A DNA stretch of 64,000 nt from Coptis chinensis. Taxonomy: Eukaryota; Streptophyta; Magnoliopsida; Ranunculales; Ranunculaceae. Positions 35,765-47,650 of the stretch are shown one piece after another; position 1 is the first letter of the stretch, and each line of letters opens with the position of its first letter. A program made the translations under genes and the position numbers. The notes beneath the pieces were generated by a model. That model was not told the DNA's origin, did not search any database, and was given only the letters and a program-made list of their open reading frames with translations. Where the stretch lies: assembly GCA_015680905.1 (NCBI GenBank), contig CM027385.1, forward strand, positions 24,558,501 through 24,622,500, read 5' to 3'.

Positions 35765-36791
35765 TAGGGGTGATAAAAGGGCCGGGCCGGGCTAGCCCGC
35801 CCCTCAAACCATAAAAGCCCTCATAATTGAGGGCCGGGTCAGCCCGCCCCTATTTGATATTGAGGGCCGGGTCGAGTAGGGTCAAGCATGAAAACTCAAG
35901 CCCTTAACCCGCCCCTCGGCCCTCATTTTTGAGGGCCAAATGAGGGCCGGGTCGGGCCCGGTCTAATTATACTTCACTAGTTTACTATTTTTTTTTTATT
36001 TTTTTATTATTATTTTTTTTGTAATTTGATTTAATGATATGTATATAAGTATACAAAACTAATTCTTATATCTTTAGAAAAAAATAGATAGAGATGGTGG
36101 AAGAGATGATATTCTTAAAATATCTACATTTTTAATATTTAACTATGTTGTTAGGTTGGATTTGCTTTATGTATGACTTATATACATATCATTAAATCAA
36201 TTACAAAAGTTCATATATTATATTATGTTATAATTTATCCCTTATTGAAAACTAATTTAATAGTTTTTTTTATACAATTTAGATAATTATAGTATAATAC
36301 ATAAATATAATGTAAAATAACAAGAAAATATGGTTTTCTTTTAGGGTTTACACAAATATATAGTATAATATATAAATTATCATTTTGGGTTTACACAAAA
36401 TAATCATAATTCACTTTTCTTTTTATATTTGACCTCTTTTACTCAAATTACAAAATACCTCATATGATATGTGGTAAACTACTATTATTAAACATCATTT
36501 GTAGTGAAAATATTTAGTTCAAATAGGGATAATTGTGGTACCCTACATATATAATGTAAAAAAATAAAATATATCTTATCGAAAAAAAAAATACTAAGGG
36601 CCAAATGAGGGCTTGGAAGGGCCAAATGCGGGCCGGGCCTATGCTCCAGAACCTAGACCCTAGCCCGCCCCTAACAAGCATGAGGGCCGGGCCAGCCCGC
36701 CCCTCAAATCTGTGAGGGCCAACTTTTGAGGGTTTTGACGCGCATTTTTTAGGGCCGGGTTGAGGGCCTGAGGGCCAAATTATCACCCCTA
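35765..36791. mobile_element. hAT-1: non-autonomous hAT-like transposon, 1027 bp
   Basis: The ends are TAGGGGTGATAA (left) and TTATCACCCCTA (right), a perfect 12-bp terminal inverted repeat. An exact 8-bp target duplication, GTGTCATG, lies at 35757-35764 and 36792-36799. Both ends carry subterminal GGGCCGGG / GAGGGCC / AGCCCGCCCC repeats in both orientations. The middle is very AT-rich without a transposase. It interrupts gag of element B. Confidence 0.93.
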
Positions 36792-36799
36792 GTGTCATG

Positions 36800-37947
36800 G
36801 TGATGGAGCTTGTAAAAATGGTAGTATGGACGTTCTGGGATTGCGATCACCTTGTTGATGTTGGGCTTGAAATATGGTGCTATATATATCTTCTTCAGGA
36901 TTTGGGATGGCGTCCTGGAAAAGTTGGAGAATTCCCTCTGTGTATGAAGGCTTGGTGGAACTAGATCTTTTGTTTTTGTTGTTGTTGTTGCCTGAGTATT
37001 GATTGCTTTCTTTGGATCCTCGCTCGTTGCTTACTGAGAGGACTTCTTTTCATTTGCGCTGGGCCAGCCATTCTTTGTACTTAATGTACTTGTCGACTCT
37101 GTGGTACAGGTCGTCTAGGGTCTCTGGCTTGTTGCGTAGGAGGGACCCTGCTAGGTCGGAGTTGTCTAATAGGCCGTTTGTGAACGCAGAAGTTGCAAAG
37201 TTGTCAGTGAGTCCTTCTTCTAACGAGTGGAGGTCCTTCTTGAAACGTCATAAGAACACACGTATGGTCTCGCCATGCACTTGTTTGAGTTGGAAGAGTG
37301 AGTCTAGGTTGGCTTGCTTCTTCCTATTGTGGACAAATTTTGCTGCGAATGTTTTAGCTAGCTTGTCGAAGTTGTTGATGGAGTCAGGAGGGAGTTTGTA
37401 GAACCAGTCTATTGCTCCGTCCTTCAAGCTGGCTGGAAAGAGTTTGCACTTTAGGTAGTCAAACTCCAAGGCGCTGTAGAGTGTAAGGATTTGGCTGAAA
37501 CGAGCTACGTGCTGGCCTGGGCATGAGCTGCCGTCATATAATGGGAACCTTGGTTGAATGAACTCTGCTAGAGGCTACTTTTCCTTGATTTCAGTTATGA
37601 ATGGTGACGCTTTGTACGTCTGAAGGATATTCTGAGTGAGCTATAGTGCACTAGCTTTGTCACTTGACTTTTCTAATCTTTGCTCGAAGTCCTCTAGTCT
37701 TTTGTTTGTGGTGGTGGTGAGGGCTGTGACGGCGTTGTTCTCCACTGCGTCTGGTGCCGTTGTTGTTGTTGGAGGTGGCTTGCTCTCACATTGTTTGGTT
37801 CTCTTGCTGTAAGGTTACGAAGGCTTCTTGGAGCGTCTTCATCTGATCTGCCAACGCTTGTAGTGTGGTATCCATTGTGGTTTTTCTGACCAGCTTCATG
37901 GGCTTGAGAAAAGAGTGGATGTTCTTTTCTTAAGGAAACGAACCGGT
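36800..37947 (-). pseudogene. Gag of element B
   Basis: On the minus strand the capsid core is clear at 37248-37469: LKCKLFPASLKDGAIDWFYK, then LPPDSINNFDKLAKTFAAKF, the retrotransposon gag signature. The N-terminal part (37694 to about 37945) is Gln/Ser/Pro-rich and in another frame. Downstream, towards hAT-1, the frame is broken; the Cys/His region reads YYHFYKLHHHD at the insertion point. Stops and frameshifts make it non-functional. Confidence 0.8.
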
Positions 37948-37959
37948 AGACGGCGCCAA
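37941..37959 (-). other. Primer-binding site of element B
   Basis: On the minus strand TTGGCGCCGTCTACCGG lies directly after the LTR end CATCTACA. It matches the TTGGCGCCGTCTGTGGG-type site of element D over its first 12 bases. Confidence 0.75.
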
Positions 37960-38363
37960 TGTAGATGTTGGTGTTTACTGGACTACGACTTGAGGATTTG
38001 GAAGATAGGGAATGGCTGCACTCTTCTTGGGATAAGAGTTGCCTACGTATCAAGTTTCTCGGGGTAAACTTGAATCAAGCCTTACGTAGTTCATCTCTCT
38101 CTATTTATAGATGTGTGTTTGGACCATTATGAATTGGAGATCCACCTTGTGTGCTATCTTGATGATTTGCCATTAATCTGCTATTACAAAGTTAATGCTT
38201 CCTTGATTGTGGCGTTGATTGAGCTCTAAGATTGCGCTAGTTGATATCCTTCTTTATATAAATGGCTGTAACTGATGCTTTGGATGACTTGGGTGTTAGG
38301 TCGTTGGGTACGGTCTGATGGTGTTGGATGACCTGAAGGAGGACGACCTGTTATGTGGACACA
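37960..38363 (-). repeat. 5' LTR of element B
   Basis: The inner border is firm (CATCTACA at 37960 on the minus strand). The outer border is uncertain, because no second LTR survives; about 38363 gives a TG start on the minus strand. A minus-strand TATA box (TATAAATAG) lies at 38102-38110. Confidence 0.6.
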
Positions 38364-39911
38364 TGTATTGTAGTGTGGAACGGAGGGTACTTACACTTGG
38401 TTTTCATTACAAGTTCCGATCAATCGATTTAGAGCATCTATGCAGATTAGAAAAAAGGTATGTGGGACAAAGGAGGAAGGTGTTCATCATTTCAACTAGG
38501 TAGGGGTTCAAAACTTTTTAGGCTTACTTAAGGAAGAGTTTGCATAGAATTGAATATCATAATTGGTCTTACCAGGCTACGCACTTCATTGTTTCAAATC
38601 CAATTCAAAGGATAGAGAAGTTTTTGCAGCTGTAGCGTGTCTGGCAGGTAAATGTTATTACACTTCAATGGTTCTTTAATTTCCAGAAGTTAAAATTTGT
38701 TGAGCATTTGGATCTTCATTCAAGTTTCATTCTCATTTATTTGACTATGACGTGTGGATTCCTCTTGATACAGTGTCCTTGGGTGTAGGTGGATTCTCAA
38801 GACAGATTACTTAACTGCCAGTAATCAAGTAGGGAATGTGTTGCCAAAAGAATCTTATGGACGGTTAAAAAATGGTTTTACGGAGGATGGTGCAATAAAT
38901 TTAGAGGTTCCAAGGAAAAGATGCCTCTTATTATTTTCTTTGTTGAAGTCTATCAATATTCTAAAATAATTGATCTTTCTTCATTTTCCACATAAGATAA
39001 ATGGACAGAAACTACACCTAGCCAACGTAGGCCTCTGAACCGGCCTTGCTTTCACTACGTACGAATAAGGCTTCCCTCCTCTCTTTTCTACTAGCTAGAG
39101 TAGGCTTTCACTTTCAGCAAGAGTTTGAATTGCCGCACACGGAAAATATGAATTGGAACTAATGGAAGTGCGACTCAAATAAGGCCTCCACCTATAAAGA
39201 AGCTTTGCTCTTGGCCTCCGTTCAGCATCATCTATTAGCGGGGGTCAGGGTGGGAAAGGCTTATTTGCCCCAAACTCAGTCATAGAGGGTGCAATAACCT
39301 ACTAGACGAAGTGTCGTAACCGGTTTGCCTTTACAACTACGACCGAGATCAATTTTGGCTTTTCTTATATAAATATACGCGATTTTTAATTTCTTAATTC
39401 TTTTCATATAAGAAGTTCGCCTTTGTAGTTACGTCTAGGATTCAGACGCCTTCTTGAAGTTTGAAGTTAGTGGTTGTGTTGAAGTTCATCCTAAATCTTA
39501 AGATGGGAAGAATGGTTGATGATGAAAAATAAGAACTTTTTCAACTTTTCTTATTAATTGTTTTAGAGCTAAAGAGGTATGGAAAAACAAGTTGCTTATG
39601 AATGGAAAAACATTAAAGTTTCTGTGGGATTAAAACATGAAATGAAAAGAGAGGAAATGAGACAACTTTAACACTAAGTCACACTCATTTGATGTTTTCA
39701 AATGGGTGTAACTTGTGTTCTTGAGATTTAAATGACAAGGAAGTTTAGAGACAAGTTGATTGAAAACAAGTATTGAATGCAATGAAGAACATGAAAACAA
39801 AGAAAAACAATAGATTGAAATAAAAGAAATAATAAGACAAGAAAATAAATTGCAATAATGTAAATCTACCTAAGAAAACATGATAAAATTTGATCTCAAT
39901 TTTTGGGTTGT
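38364..39911. other. Unassigned spacer between elements B and D
   Basis: No gene is supported. The sequence at 38364-38990 holds only short ORFs that I do not recognise. The part at about 39000-39440 differs in composition and is listed separately. From about 39480 to the element D target site the sequence is AT-rich; element D splits it at GTTGT. Confidence 0.5.
39000..39440. other. Possible organelle-derived (mitochondrial-like) insert
   Basis: This block is richer in GC than its flanks. It has the texture of plant mitochondrial intergenic DNA, with runs such as TACTAGCTAGAGTAGGCTTT and CTACGACCGAGATCAA. No gene is seen. The call is from style alone. Confidence 0.3.
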
Positions 39912-40386
39912 TGTTTCGACCCCCACCTACATGGCAAACGTCCATTAGTAGGGGTCTCTATTTTATTCATTTAATCAACAGGGCTAAAGCCCAATTTGCA
40001 ATATCATGGATCAATGTACAAGCCCATTAACTCATGTGTCTAAGGCTGAACCTTAGCCACATGGCTTGCCACTAATGTACATTGATTTATGTCCAGATTC
40101 ATTTCTTATCAAAGAGATAATTATCAGTTGAGAGTTATATTCTATCACAATTACTCAAGCAACAAGATTACTTGAGCTACAAGGACTCTCTACTCTACCT
40201 ATATAAATACCACGTTATTTTTCATAAGGAACTACGTGGAAACTTGATCCCTAGAGAACAGATCTTGGGTACGTAGGCAGCCATTATTTGGTTCAGTTTC
40301 ATCTCCCCCAACATCAAATTCCTCTGTTTCTTAGTGTGTTCTTTACCATTGCTCTCGTTGTGTTGAAGCAGTTTATTGCCGAAACA
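39912..40386 (+). repeat. 5' LTR of element D
   Basis: The LTR is 475 bp, beginning TGTTTCG and ending AAACA. A TATA box (CTATATAAATAC) lies at about 40198-40209. Confidence 0.95.
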
Positions 40387-40390
40387 TAAT

Positions 40391-40408
40391 TGGCGCCGTC
40401 TGTGGGGA
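40391..40408 (+). other. Primer-binding site of element D
   Basis: TGGCGCCGTCTGTGGGGA lies a few bases after the LTR end. It is a form common in plant Ty3/gypsy elements. Confidence 0.8.
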
Positions 40409-40441
40409 ATTTAGAATTCATTATCACGTGAAACAATCAAG

Positions 40442-42708
40442 ATGGTAAGCACAAGAAGCAGACCAAATAGTCGACATATTCCTCTTGCTAATAATACTCG
40501 CAACCATCGAAATTCAAATCGGCCAATGCAAGAACCATTGAACAATCAAGTTGATCCTAGTGGTAGGATCAATTCTCAACATCCGACTGTAGCAGCGCAA
40601 CCGCCACCGCCTCCGCCATCGCAAAAGGCCGTACAACCGTCGGCACCAACCCTAATAGCCTTGCAACAAGAAAATCGACAAGTCAGTAATCCTCCATGCG
40701 GTCCGCCGTCTGTCCATGTCGATCCTTCAGTTGACATGGATATGGACGTAGACATTACTCTCACGCCAACTAGCGGAAAAGGTGATAGTAACAGCCAATT
40801 CACCCCTAATATGGTTGAGCGGGAGTTATGACGAGTCAAAAATTTAAATAGGAACTTGAGAAGGAAGCTGGAAAAGAGGCAAAGGCCGGTGGACGATGTT
40901 GCAAATTCAACAACATCAAGGCGACCCGCGAAGGGGCCGAGCCATTCCATTAATGGGACCGTCTTGATGATCCACTTCGCCGTCGTCCTCGACAGCGTGC
41001 TATTTCTCAAGCACAATCAACCAATCTGCGCTCTAGGAGTAAATGACCCTATTACCCGTACTTATGGGGAGAATCGGATTGGCAGGGATAACTACTACCC
41101 TAGACATGACCGATCTCAAAGGGAAGATTTACCTCTGAGAAGCAATTTCAAGGAAGACCGCCATCCGAGATATGTCCGACATGACTGGAAAGGCGGGCAT
41201 CCCAGACAAGAGCAACAAAACATAGAGAAGTGGTATAATTATTCCGACCACCCGGCCAAGAGTGACTACCGGCCTAGACAGGCTGGTTACAGGGAGAGAC
41301 AAAGACAATCACCGGTCGGAACTGATCATGCGTACCGCCAAAGATCTCTAACTCTAATAAGAGATAATAGAAGATATCCTCCTCCACATGGGCACGACCG
41401 GGGGCGTCCAGTTGTTCGAGCCAATACTTTAACTCTGACAGAACAACAGTTGAAAGAGTTGATTGCAAAAGAACTTAACGATAGAGAGTCAAGGGATGTA
41501 AGAATGAAAAACTTGACAGTCAATGATGGAGTACTTGACAAGTTTTCACTCGACATTCAAGAAGCTTGCCACCATCCCGGTTTCAAACAACCCGATTTTG
41601 AACTTTATGATGAGTCGGAAGGAGATCCTGGCTTGCATGTTCTATCGTTCAAAAATAAGTTGGTGTTATGGGGTGGAGATGATCCGCTCATATGTAAGCA
41701 CTTTCCATCGACTCTAAAGGGAGAAGCATTACGCTGGTTTAGTGAGTTGCCTTCAGGATCAATTCACCAATTCAATGAACTAGAAAATCAGTTTGTTAAT
41801 TGTTTTCGCCACAATTGCAAGACGCCAAAGGATGTCGACTCACTTCTGAACATCAAGCAACAACGCGTGGCGAAAAGTTACGTACTTTTGTTACTAGGTT
41901 CAAAAGCAGCAGCAGATGTTCGAAAGTTTACGATGGGATGCCTCTTTTAAGCCTTTAAAGAAGCATTATATTATGAAAGAGACACAAGTTCAATTTCATT
42001 GTGAGAGATCTTTACCACTCTCTAATTAAAGATGTCCCTAAAACTTCGATGCGATCACGTATGTTAGGGCTGAACAACACATCCGTGTCGAGGAGAACCT
42101 ATCGGCGAAAAGCGACAAGAGACAAAGATATTCGAGTAAAGATTTTTCGACAAAGAAAAATTTTTAAAGCCGGAAGCAAGGACGATCGGATCAACAACAT
42201 AACGATGGAAAGAATGACAATCGGAAGCAAGTCAATTTCAATCGTGATGGAAAGACTCTACCGAGCTAAAGTCGACCCCCGCCAATGCCAAGTACTCGCT
42301 ATATATGAGAAGTTGAAAAGTGGGAATCTTCTTTCCCGCCTTTATCCACTTTCAGAAGATACCAAAGGGACAAGGGACAAAGCCTTGCGGTGTAAATTCC
42401 ATAATGACTATGGCCATGAGACAGAACTTTGTCGCTCTCTCCGGGGTCGGATTCAGAAATTAGTAGAGAAAGGACTTTTAAACGAATATCTTACTAAAGA
42501 CTCTCAAAAGGCAGTTGCTGCAACTTATGAGCATGTCATTAATGTTTCCCATTCTTATGTTGAGTCTCTTTCCAAAAGTCAGAGTAAGAATCAAAAGCGT
42601 TTGAAAGTTAGTTATGTTGGTGAGTTTAACCGTATCAACAAAGTCGATTTTGTCAAGGGAATCCAGACCGAAACTTCTGAAGAAGAGCCCCTCCGATTCA
42701 ATCGATGA
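40442..42708 (+). pseudogene. Gag of element D (one stop, then frameshifts)
   Basis: ATG 40442 opens a Pro/Asn-rich N-terminus (MVSTRSRPNSRHIPLANNT). One TGA at 40829-40831 interrupts the frame, which continues unchanged to 41950. The capsid core is at 41530-41850, with LKGEALRWFSELPSGSIHQF and LENQFVNCFRHN. Near 41860-41950 the frame shifts. The rest lies in another frame at 42001-42708 and contains RCKFHNDYGHETELCRSL, the C-x-F-H type nucleic-acid binding segment of Tat-like gag. The protease frame overlaps its end by four bases. Confidence 0.85.
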
Positions 42709-43205
42709 TGATCTCCGTGGGTGTATATCACCCTCACTATGACGCAGTTATAATTTCTGTGTCTATAAGTGCTTCTCGTGTTCAACAGGTAATGATCGAC
42801 ACAGGGGCCACTTCTAGCGTCATTTTCAGTGGATGTTATTCTCAGATGCAACTTCGCGAGGGTATGATCATCGCCGAAGACAATCCTATCATCGGTTTTG
42901 ACGGGACAACATCTTCAGTGGTTGGAAGAATTACCTTACCAATCAAATTAATGAACAAAGAAGTTGAGCTCGATTTCTTATTGATGGACTGTTGTTCCCA
43001 CTATAACGTAATTTTGGGCAGAGATTGGATACATTCCATGGGGGCTGTAGTCTCCACATTTCATCAGTGTGTCAAGTTCCCATTATTTGGGCATATTTGC
43101 AAGGTTCGTAGTGACCAGGTATCTGCCCATTCCTGTCATGACAAAGCAATGGATGACTATAAAAAATATGAAGTTCGAGGTAATACGATCCTTGCAAGCC
43201 CTTGA
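42705..43205 (+). CDS. Aspartic protease domain of element D
   Basis: An open stretch of 166 residues with an intact retropepsin active site, VMIDTGATSSVIF, plus IIGFDGTTSSVVGRITLP and HYNVILGRDWIHSMGA. It would cut the element polyprotein. It opens with ATG at 42705 overlapping the gag tail; in related elements it is part of one gag-pol frame, so this ATG may not be a true start. Of the element D domains it is among the best kept. Confidence 0.8.
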   Translation: MMISVGVYHPHYDAVIISVSISASRVQQVMIDTGATSSVIFSGCYSQMQLREGMIIAEDNPIIGFDGTTSSVVGRITLPIKLMNKEVELDFLLMDCCSHYNVILGRDWIHSMGAVVSTFHQCVKFPLFGHICKVRSDQVSAHSCHDKAMDDYKKYEVRGNTILASP

Positions 43206-45345
43206 GTTTCACGGTTGCCAAGCGGCGTTCCCTCCATCTATAATATTGAGGCTCATGTGCAAGGACGCCTACAGTGGATCGACTTTTAGAAGTGCAAGTA
43301 GGAGATTCAGCAGAAGAAACCACTTTTATTTCCGCTGAACTATCGAGCATAGAACAACAAGAGTTGGTTTCCTTTACAAAATAAATAAAGCGTATCTTAA
43401 ACTTGGAAAATTGAGGAAATGCCGGAATAGACCCTTACATTTGCTGTCATAAACTTGACATTGATCCAAGTTTCGGGCCGTTAAGCCAAAACCAAGAAGA
43501 ATGGCACCCGATTGGAAGCTCAAAGTTAAAGAGGAGATTGATAAGCTACTTGCGGTTAACTTTATCCGACGAAGTTACTTACCCAAAATGGCTTGCTAAT
43601 GTCGTCGCCGCGGTGCCAAAAAGAATGGACAAATCAGAATTTGTATTGACTTTACAAACCTTTAACGCAGCTTGTCCGATTCATCCAGATCCATTGCCAC
43701 GAATTTCGAACTAGTGGATGCCACTTCGGGATTCCAATGCTTATCTTTCATGGATGCTTCTTCAGGGTACTACCAAATCTCTTTGAATGTGGATGACCAA
43801 GAGTTCACCGCTTTCATAACCGACCAAGGCATTTTCTGCTACACTGTTATGCCTTTTGGTTTGAAAAATGCCGGTGCAACCTACCAAAAGCTTATCAATA
43901 CAATTTTTTCCAATCTATTGGGAAAAATAATGGAGGCTTATATCGATGATATAGTCGTTAAATCAAAGCTTACTGGTGATCATCTTTCCGATCTTCAACT
44001 TGTTTTTGATAGGCTTAACAAGTATAACATGAGACTCAATCCCACCAAATGTTCTTTTGGCCTTTCTTCTGGAAAATTTCTGGGATACCTCATGACTCGT
44101 AGAGGTATTGAGGCTAATCCTGATCAGATACGTGCCGTTATTGATATGCCATCACCAAAAAATAAGAAGGAAATTCAACGACTTACTGGTCGGCTTGCCG
44201 CTCTTCATAGATTTATTTCTAAATATTCCGATCGTTGTCATCCCTTCTTCCAGACTTTAAAGGGGGCAGCAACTTGGAACGTTGATTGTGAGATGGCATT
44301 GCAACAACTGAAGAAATACTTGGTCAGTCCTCCTATATTGACAAGTCCTTCAACGGGTCAACCTATTGGCATATACCTAGCAGCTACAACTCAAGCTGTT
44401 AGTGCTGTTCTTTTCGTCGATGATGGTAGACCCGTCTTTTTTATCAGTAAGACGTTAACCGGAGCTGAGTCTCGTTATTCAAAGATGGAAAAAATTGCAC
44501 TTGCATTGGTTCATGCCACTCGTCGGTTAAAACCATACTTCCAGGGGAGGTTGGTCAGAGTTTATACTGAGTATCTCTTACGCAAGATCTTTCGTAATGC
44601 ACATGAATCAAGCAGATTAGCCGAATGGGAAAGTTATCTTAGTGCATATAGCATTATCTTTGAAAGTCGTACTGCTGAGAAAGGACATGCTCTAGCTTCT
44701 TTGATAGCTGATTTTCCGATTGATGATTTTCCTATTGACGATTTCTTGCGCCAGGAAGAATCTATGGAAGACATTCTGCCACCAATAACTGGGGGCGACG
44801 AAGACCAACTTGCAAACGCAATTCCTAATCCCATTGACCTATGGATTATTTACTCAGATGGTTCCCATAATAAGTTTGGGTCTGGAATTGGATGCGTTTT
44901 TGTTAAACCCGGCGGAGAGAAGATTGAGAAATCTGTGCGACTTGGCTTCACCGCTTCAAATAACGAAGCCGAGTATGAGGCTGCCGTTTGTGCCTTAAGA
45001 ACAGCTTTGAAATTGGGGGCGCGAAAGCTCTAATTATACACGGATTCTCGCCTTATGGCCAATCAGTTTGGTGGGTCTTTTGAAGCAAGAGATGACCGTA
45101 TGGCGGCTTATCTTGGTTTGATACATAGCCTTGCTCGACAATTTGATAGCATCTCTATCACTCAAAGACCCCGAAATGACATACGTCATGCTGATTCATT
45201 GGCTTATCTCTCCGCCGCCGTTAGAAGCGAAGAGTCAAGACACATCACTGTGGAGTTCCAGAAAGAGCCAAGCATTGACTTTACCGAAAAAGAATTACAT
45301 GACTTGTATGTACATGAAAGCAATTACTTGTTCTGCTTGCGCTAA
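43206..45345 (+). pseudogene. Reverse transcriptase and RNase H of element D
   Basis: The N-terminal RT part (about 43440-43670) is spread over shifted frames: WHPIGSS, then YPKWLANVVA. From 43672 a 453-residue stretch is open: SFMDASSGYYQISLNVDD, FCYTVMPFGLKNAGATYQ, and the intact active site EAYIDDIVVKSKL. It continues through the thumb and connection (RLTGRLAALHRFISKYSD, PVFFISKTLTGAESRYSKME). RNase H starts WIIYSDGSHNKFGSG and ASNNEAEYEAAVCALRTALK. One TAA at 45031-45033 interrupts it, then LYTDSRLMANQFGGSF continues in the same frame to 45345. The RT core looks catalytically complete; the fingers are broken. Confidence 0.9.
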
Positions 45346-45377
45346 ATAAATAACACTATACGATAATCACACCAATC

Positions 45378-46835
45378 ATGACTCGGAAGCGCAAAAGGGA
45401 GATGGAAAATTCACAACATGATCATACTTTGGATCTTCCATTAGAATCTATAGATCCATTTGTTCCTCCTGAATTCGCTCCCAAAACAGATAGTGAATTG
45501 GTACATGAAGCAGATGATAGTCCTGAAGTTCCCGATATGATACTATCAGAGCCAGTGATGATCTCCTATGAGCAAGATTGGAGTCTTCCTTATATCCACT
45601 ACTTACAAGTTTCTTCGCTTCCGCCAGAACCAAAACTCGCTGAAAGAATCAAACGCGATGCATGGAAGTTTTTGGTGATATCTGTTACTGACGGAAGTTT
45701 GCAATTATATCGCAAAGGCTCAGACTTAAACCCTATGTTGCGATGCCTCTCAAAATAGGAAGGACTTCAAATTTTGGAAGAGATTCACTTCGGCTTATGC
45801 GGAAGCCACTCCAAGGGATGAAGTTTAGCTCATAAAGCTATGACACAGGGCTATTGGTGGCCAAAGATGCAAAAGGATGCAAAACACCTATCTGAGAGGT
45901 GTGAGCCATGCCAAAAGCACGACAATATGAGTAAACTCCCTGTTACTGAGTTGCATCCCATGCTAAGCCCATGGCCATTTGCCAAATGGGGCTTAGACAT
46001 TATTGGCCCTTTACCTAAAGCTCCAGGTAGTATACGATTCCTTCTTGTGGCAACCGATTACTTTACCAAATGGGTAGAAGCAAAGCCTTTGGTCCAAATC
46101 CATGCTTCCAACGTCAAAATGTTTTTATGGAGAAATATTGTTTGTCGTTTTGGCATCCCTGCGGCACTTGTATCAGATAATGGTAAACAATTTGATGCTG
46201 AAGAAATTCGTCAGTTCTGTGCTAATTTGAAGATACGGCATAACTTCTCCGCACCTTATCATCCATGAAACCAATGGGCAGGCCAAAGCCACCAATAAGG
46301 TGATTTTGGCCAACCTAAAGAGGCGTTTGATCGGGCGCCAAAGGAAATTGGGTCAAGGAGTTGCCGGTATTTGTCTTGTGGGCTTATAGGACAACGCCAA
46401 AATATTCAAACCGCATTGTCACCTTTTAACTTTGGCATATGGTGTCTTTGAAGCGGTCTTACCTCTGAGAACTGATTTCCGGTACATCTCGGTCGATTCG
46501 CGGTTGAAACAGGTTCCAATGACACTACTTTGGCTCAGTCAAAAGCTCTTATTGATGAGGTTCGCTCTGAGGGACTACAGTAGCTTATTAAGTATCAAGC
46601 TGACATGAAACGGAACTACAACAAGAAGATCCGTCCTAAGTCTTTTGCTACTGAAGACTGGGTTCTCTGTAGAAACCCAAAGCTTATAGAATCAGGAAAG
46701 TTTGGAGAAAATTGGCAAGGACCCTACATCATAGATCGTCCAGCATCTAAGGGGTCATATTTCCTCCGTACTATTTCTGGAAGAATGATAGAGAAGCCAT
46801 GGAATGCTTACCACCTTCGCAAGTTTTACCGTTAG
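45378..46835 (+). pseudogene. Integrase of element D
   Basis: The linker (45378-45758, MTRKRKREMENSQHDHTLD) runs to a TAG. The zinc-binding part follows (HFGLCGSHSKG, stop, LAHKAMTQGYWWPKMQKDAK, CEPCQKHDN). The core is open at 45840-46268: KWGLDIIGPLPKAPG (first Asp) and LVSDNGKQFDAEEIRQFC (second Asp). The block that should hold the catalytic Glu is broken by frameshifts at about 46265-46600. The C-terminus is readable at 46605-46835 and ends WNAYHLRKFYR. Without an intact Glu block it is inactive as read. Confidence 0.85.
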
Positions 46836-47650
46836 GAAATGTTTTGCATTTTTACATTACTCCATCAATAACAAATCTATCCATCTATGTAGTTTGTTCT
46901 ATTTTATCCATCAATAAAGACATTCAACTTCCATTCTCTTAGTATGGTTGTCATTTTACATTACTCTATTCTTCTATACTCTTACTTTCAACAATGTCAT
47001 TCATTAACGTTCTTTCCAGAAAGGTCATCCATATTATGCCTTTTTCGGTCAAAGTAAGTTGCATTCATGCCTACTTGACGGAAATCCGAGTCAATAAGAT
47101 GGTTATTCTTGCTCGGAACAATTATTGCAATACTCCCACAATACAATATCCGTGCTGATTCCACTACTAAGGCAATGGCGTTGTGTTTTAGTTTGGTCCC
47201 GGTGCACGGGTGACGACTTTGAACCTGTGACAACTCCAACAGTTGTCAGGCCTTGATTCACGTTCGGTACAAATATTTTAACACCTGAATAGCTAGGTTC
47301 ATTGAGGACCATCATGTCCCTTTTGCCTTTCAATAACTTTCTCCAATGGTTCTATATTGGGAGGGTTTTCTCTCTACATGGTGGCGTCTCGTTCTTTTAC
47401 ATTCATAAATCAACAACACAAAGTTTTATACAGGTATGTTATCTGACATCACAATGATATTCAATAGCCAACACATACTTTATTTTTATTTTCATAAAAA
47501 GAATTTTTAGCTCTACGGTATTACATACTCGCAATCACATGATCATTGGTTTGGGAAAATCCAATGGTTCCTTCCCAACTTTTTGCATATACAACTCGTA
47601 CAAATCTTTGTAATTCATCTTCTCACGTTCTAGTTCATCTCCCATTTCTA
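46836..47650. other. Spacer after integrase of element D
   Basis: No plus-strand gene is seen. Overlapping minus-strand ORFs of 76-80 codons at 46997-47333 are not recognised; they could be the downstream end of the antisense gene or chance. Confidence 0.45.

Larger units (their letters stand above)
17862..38363 (-). mobile_element. Element B: Tat-like Ty3/gypsy retrotransposon, minus strand, nested and decayed
   Basis: Read on the minus strand, the order is 5' LTR (37960 to about 38363), primer site, gag, protease, RT, RNase H, integrase, then a 3' region reaching 17862. That order is Ty3/gypsy. Two elements interrupt it: element C in RT and hAT-1 in gag. Its 3' LTR is missing; the sequence stops where element A ends at 17861, so the two elements are joined at a broken border. 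Every coding segment carries stops or frameshifts. Without the insertions it would be about 6.8 kb. Confidence 0.82.

Noticed and set aside
40576..41016. 146-codon minus-strand ORF
   Set aside because: It is the shadow of the gag frame of element D, whose capsid features lie on the plus strand.
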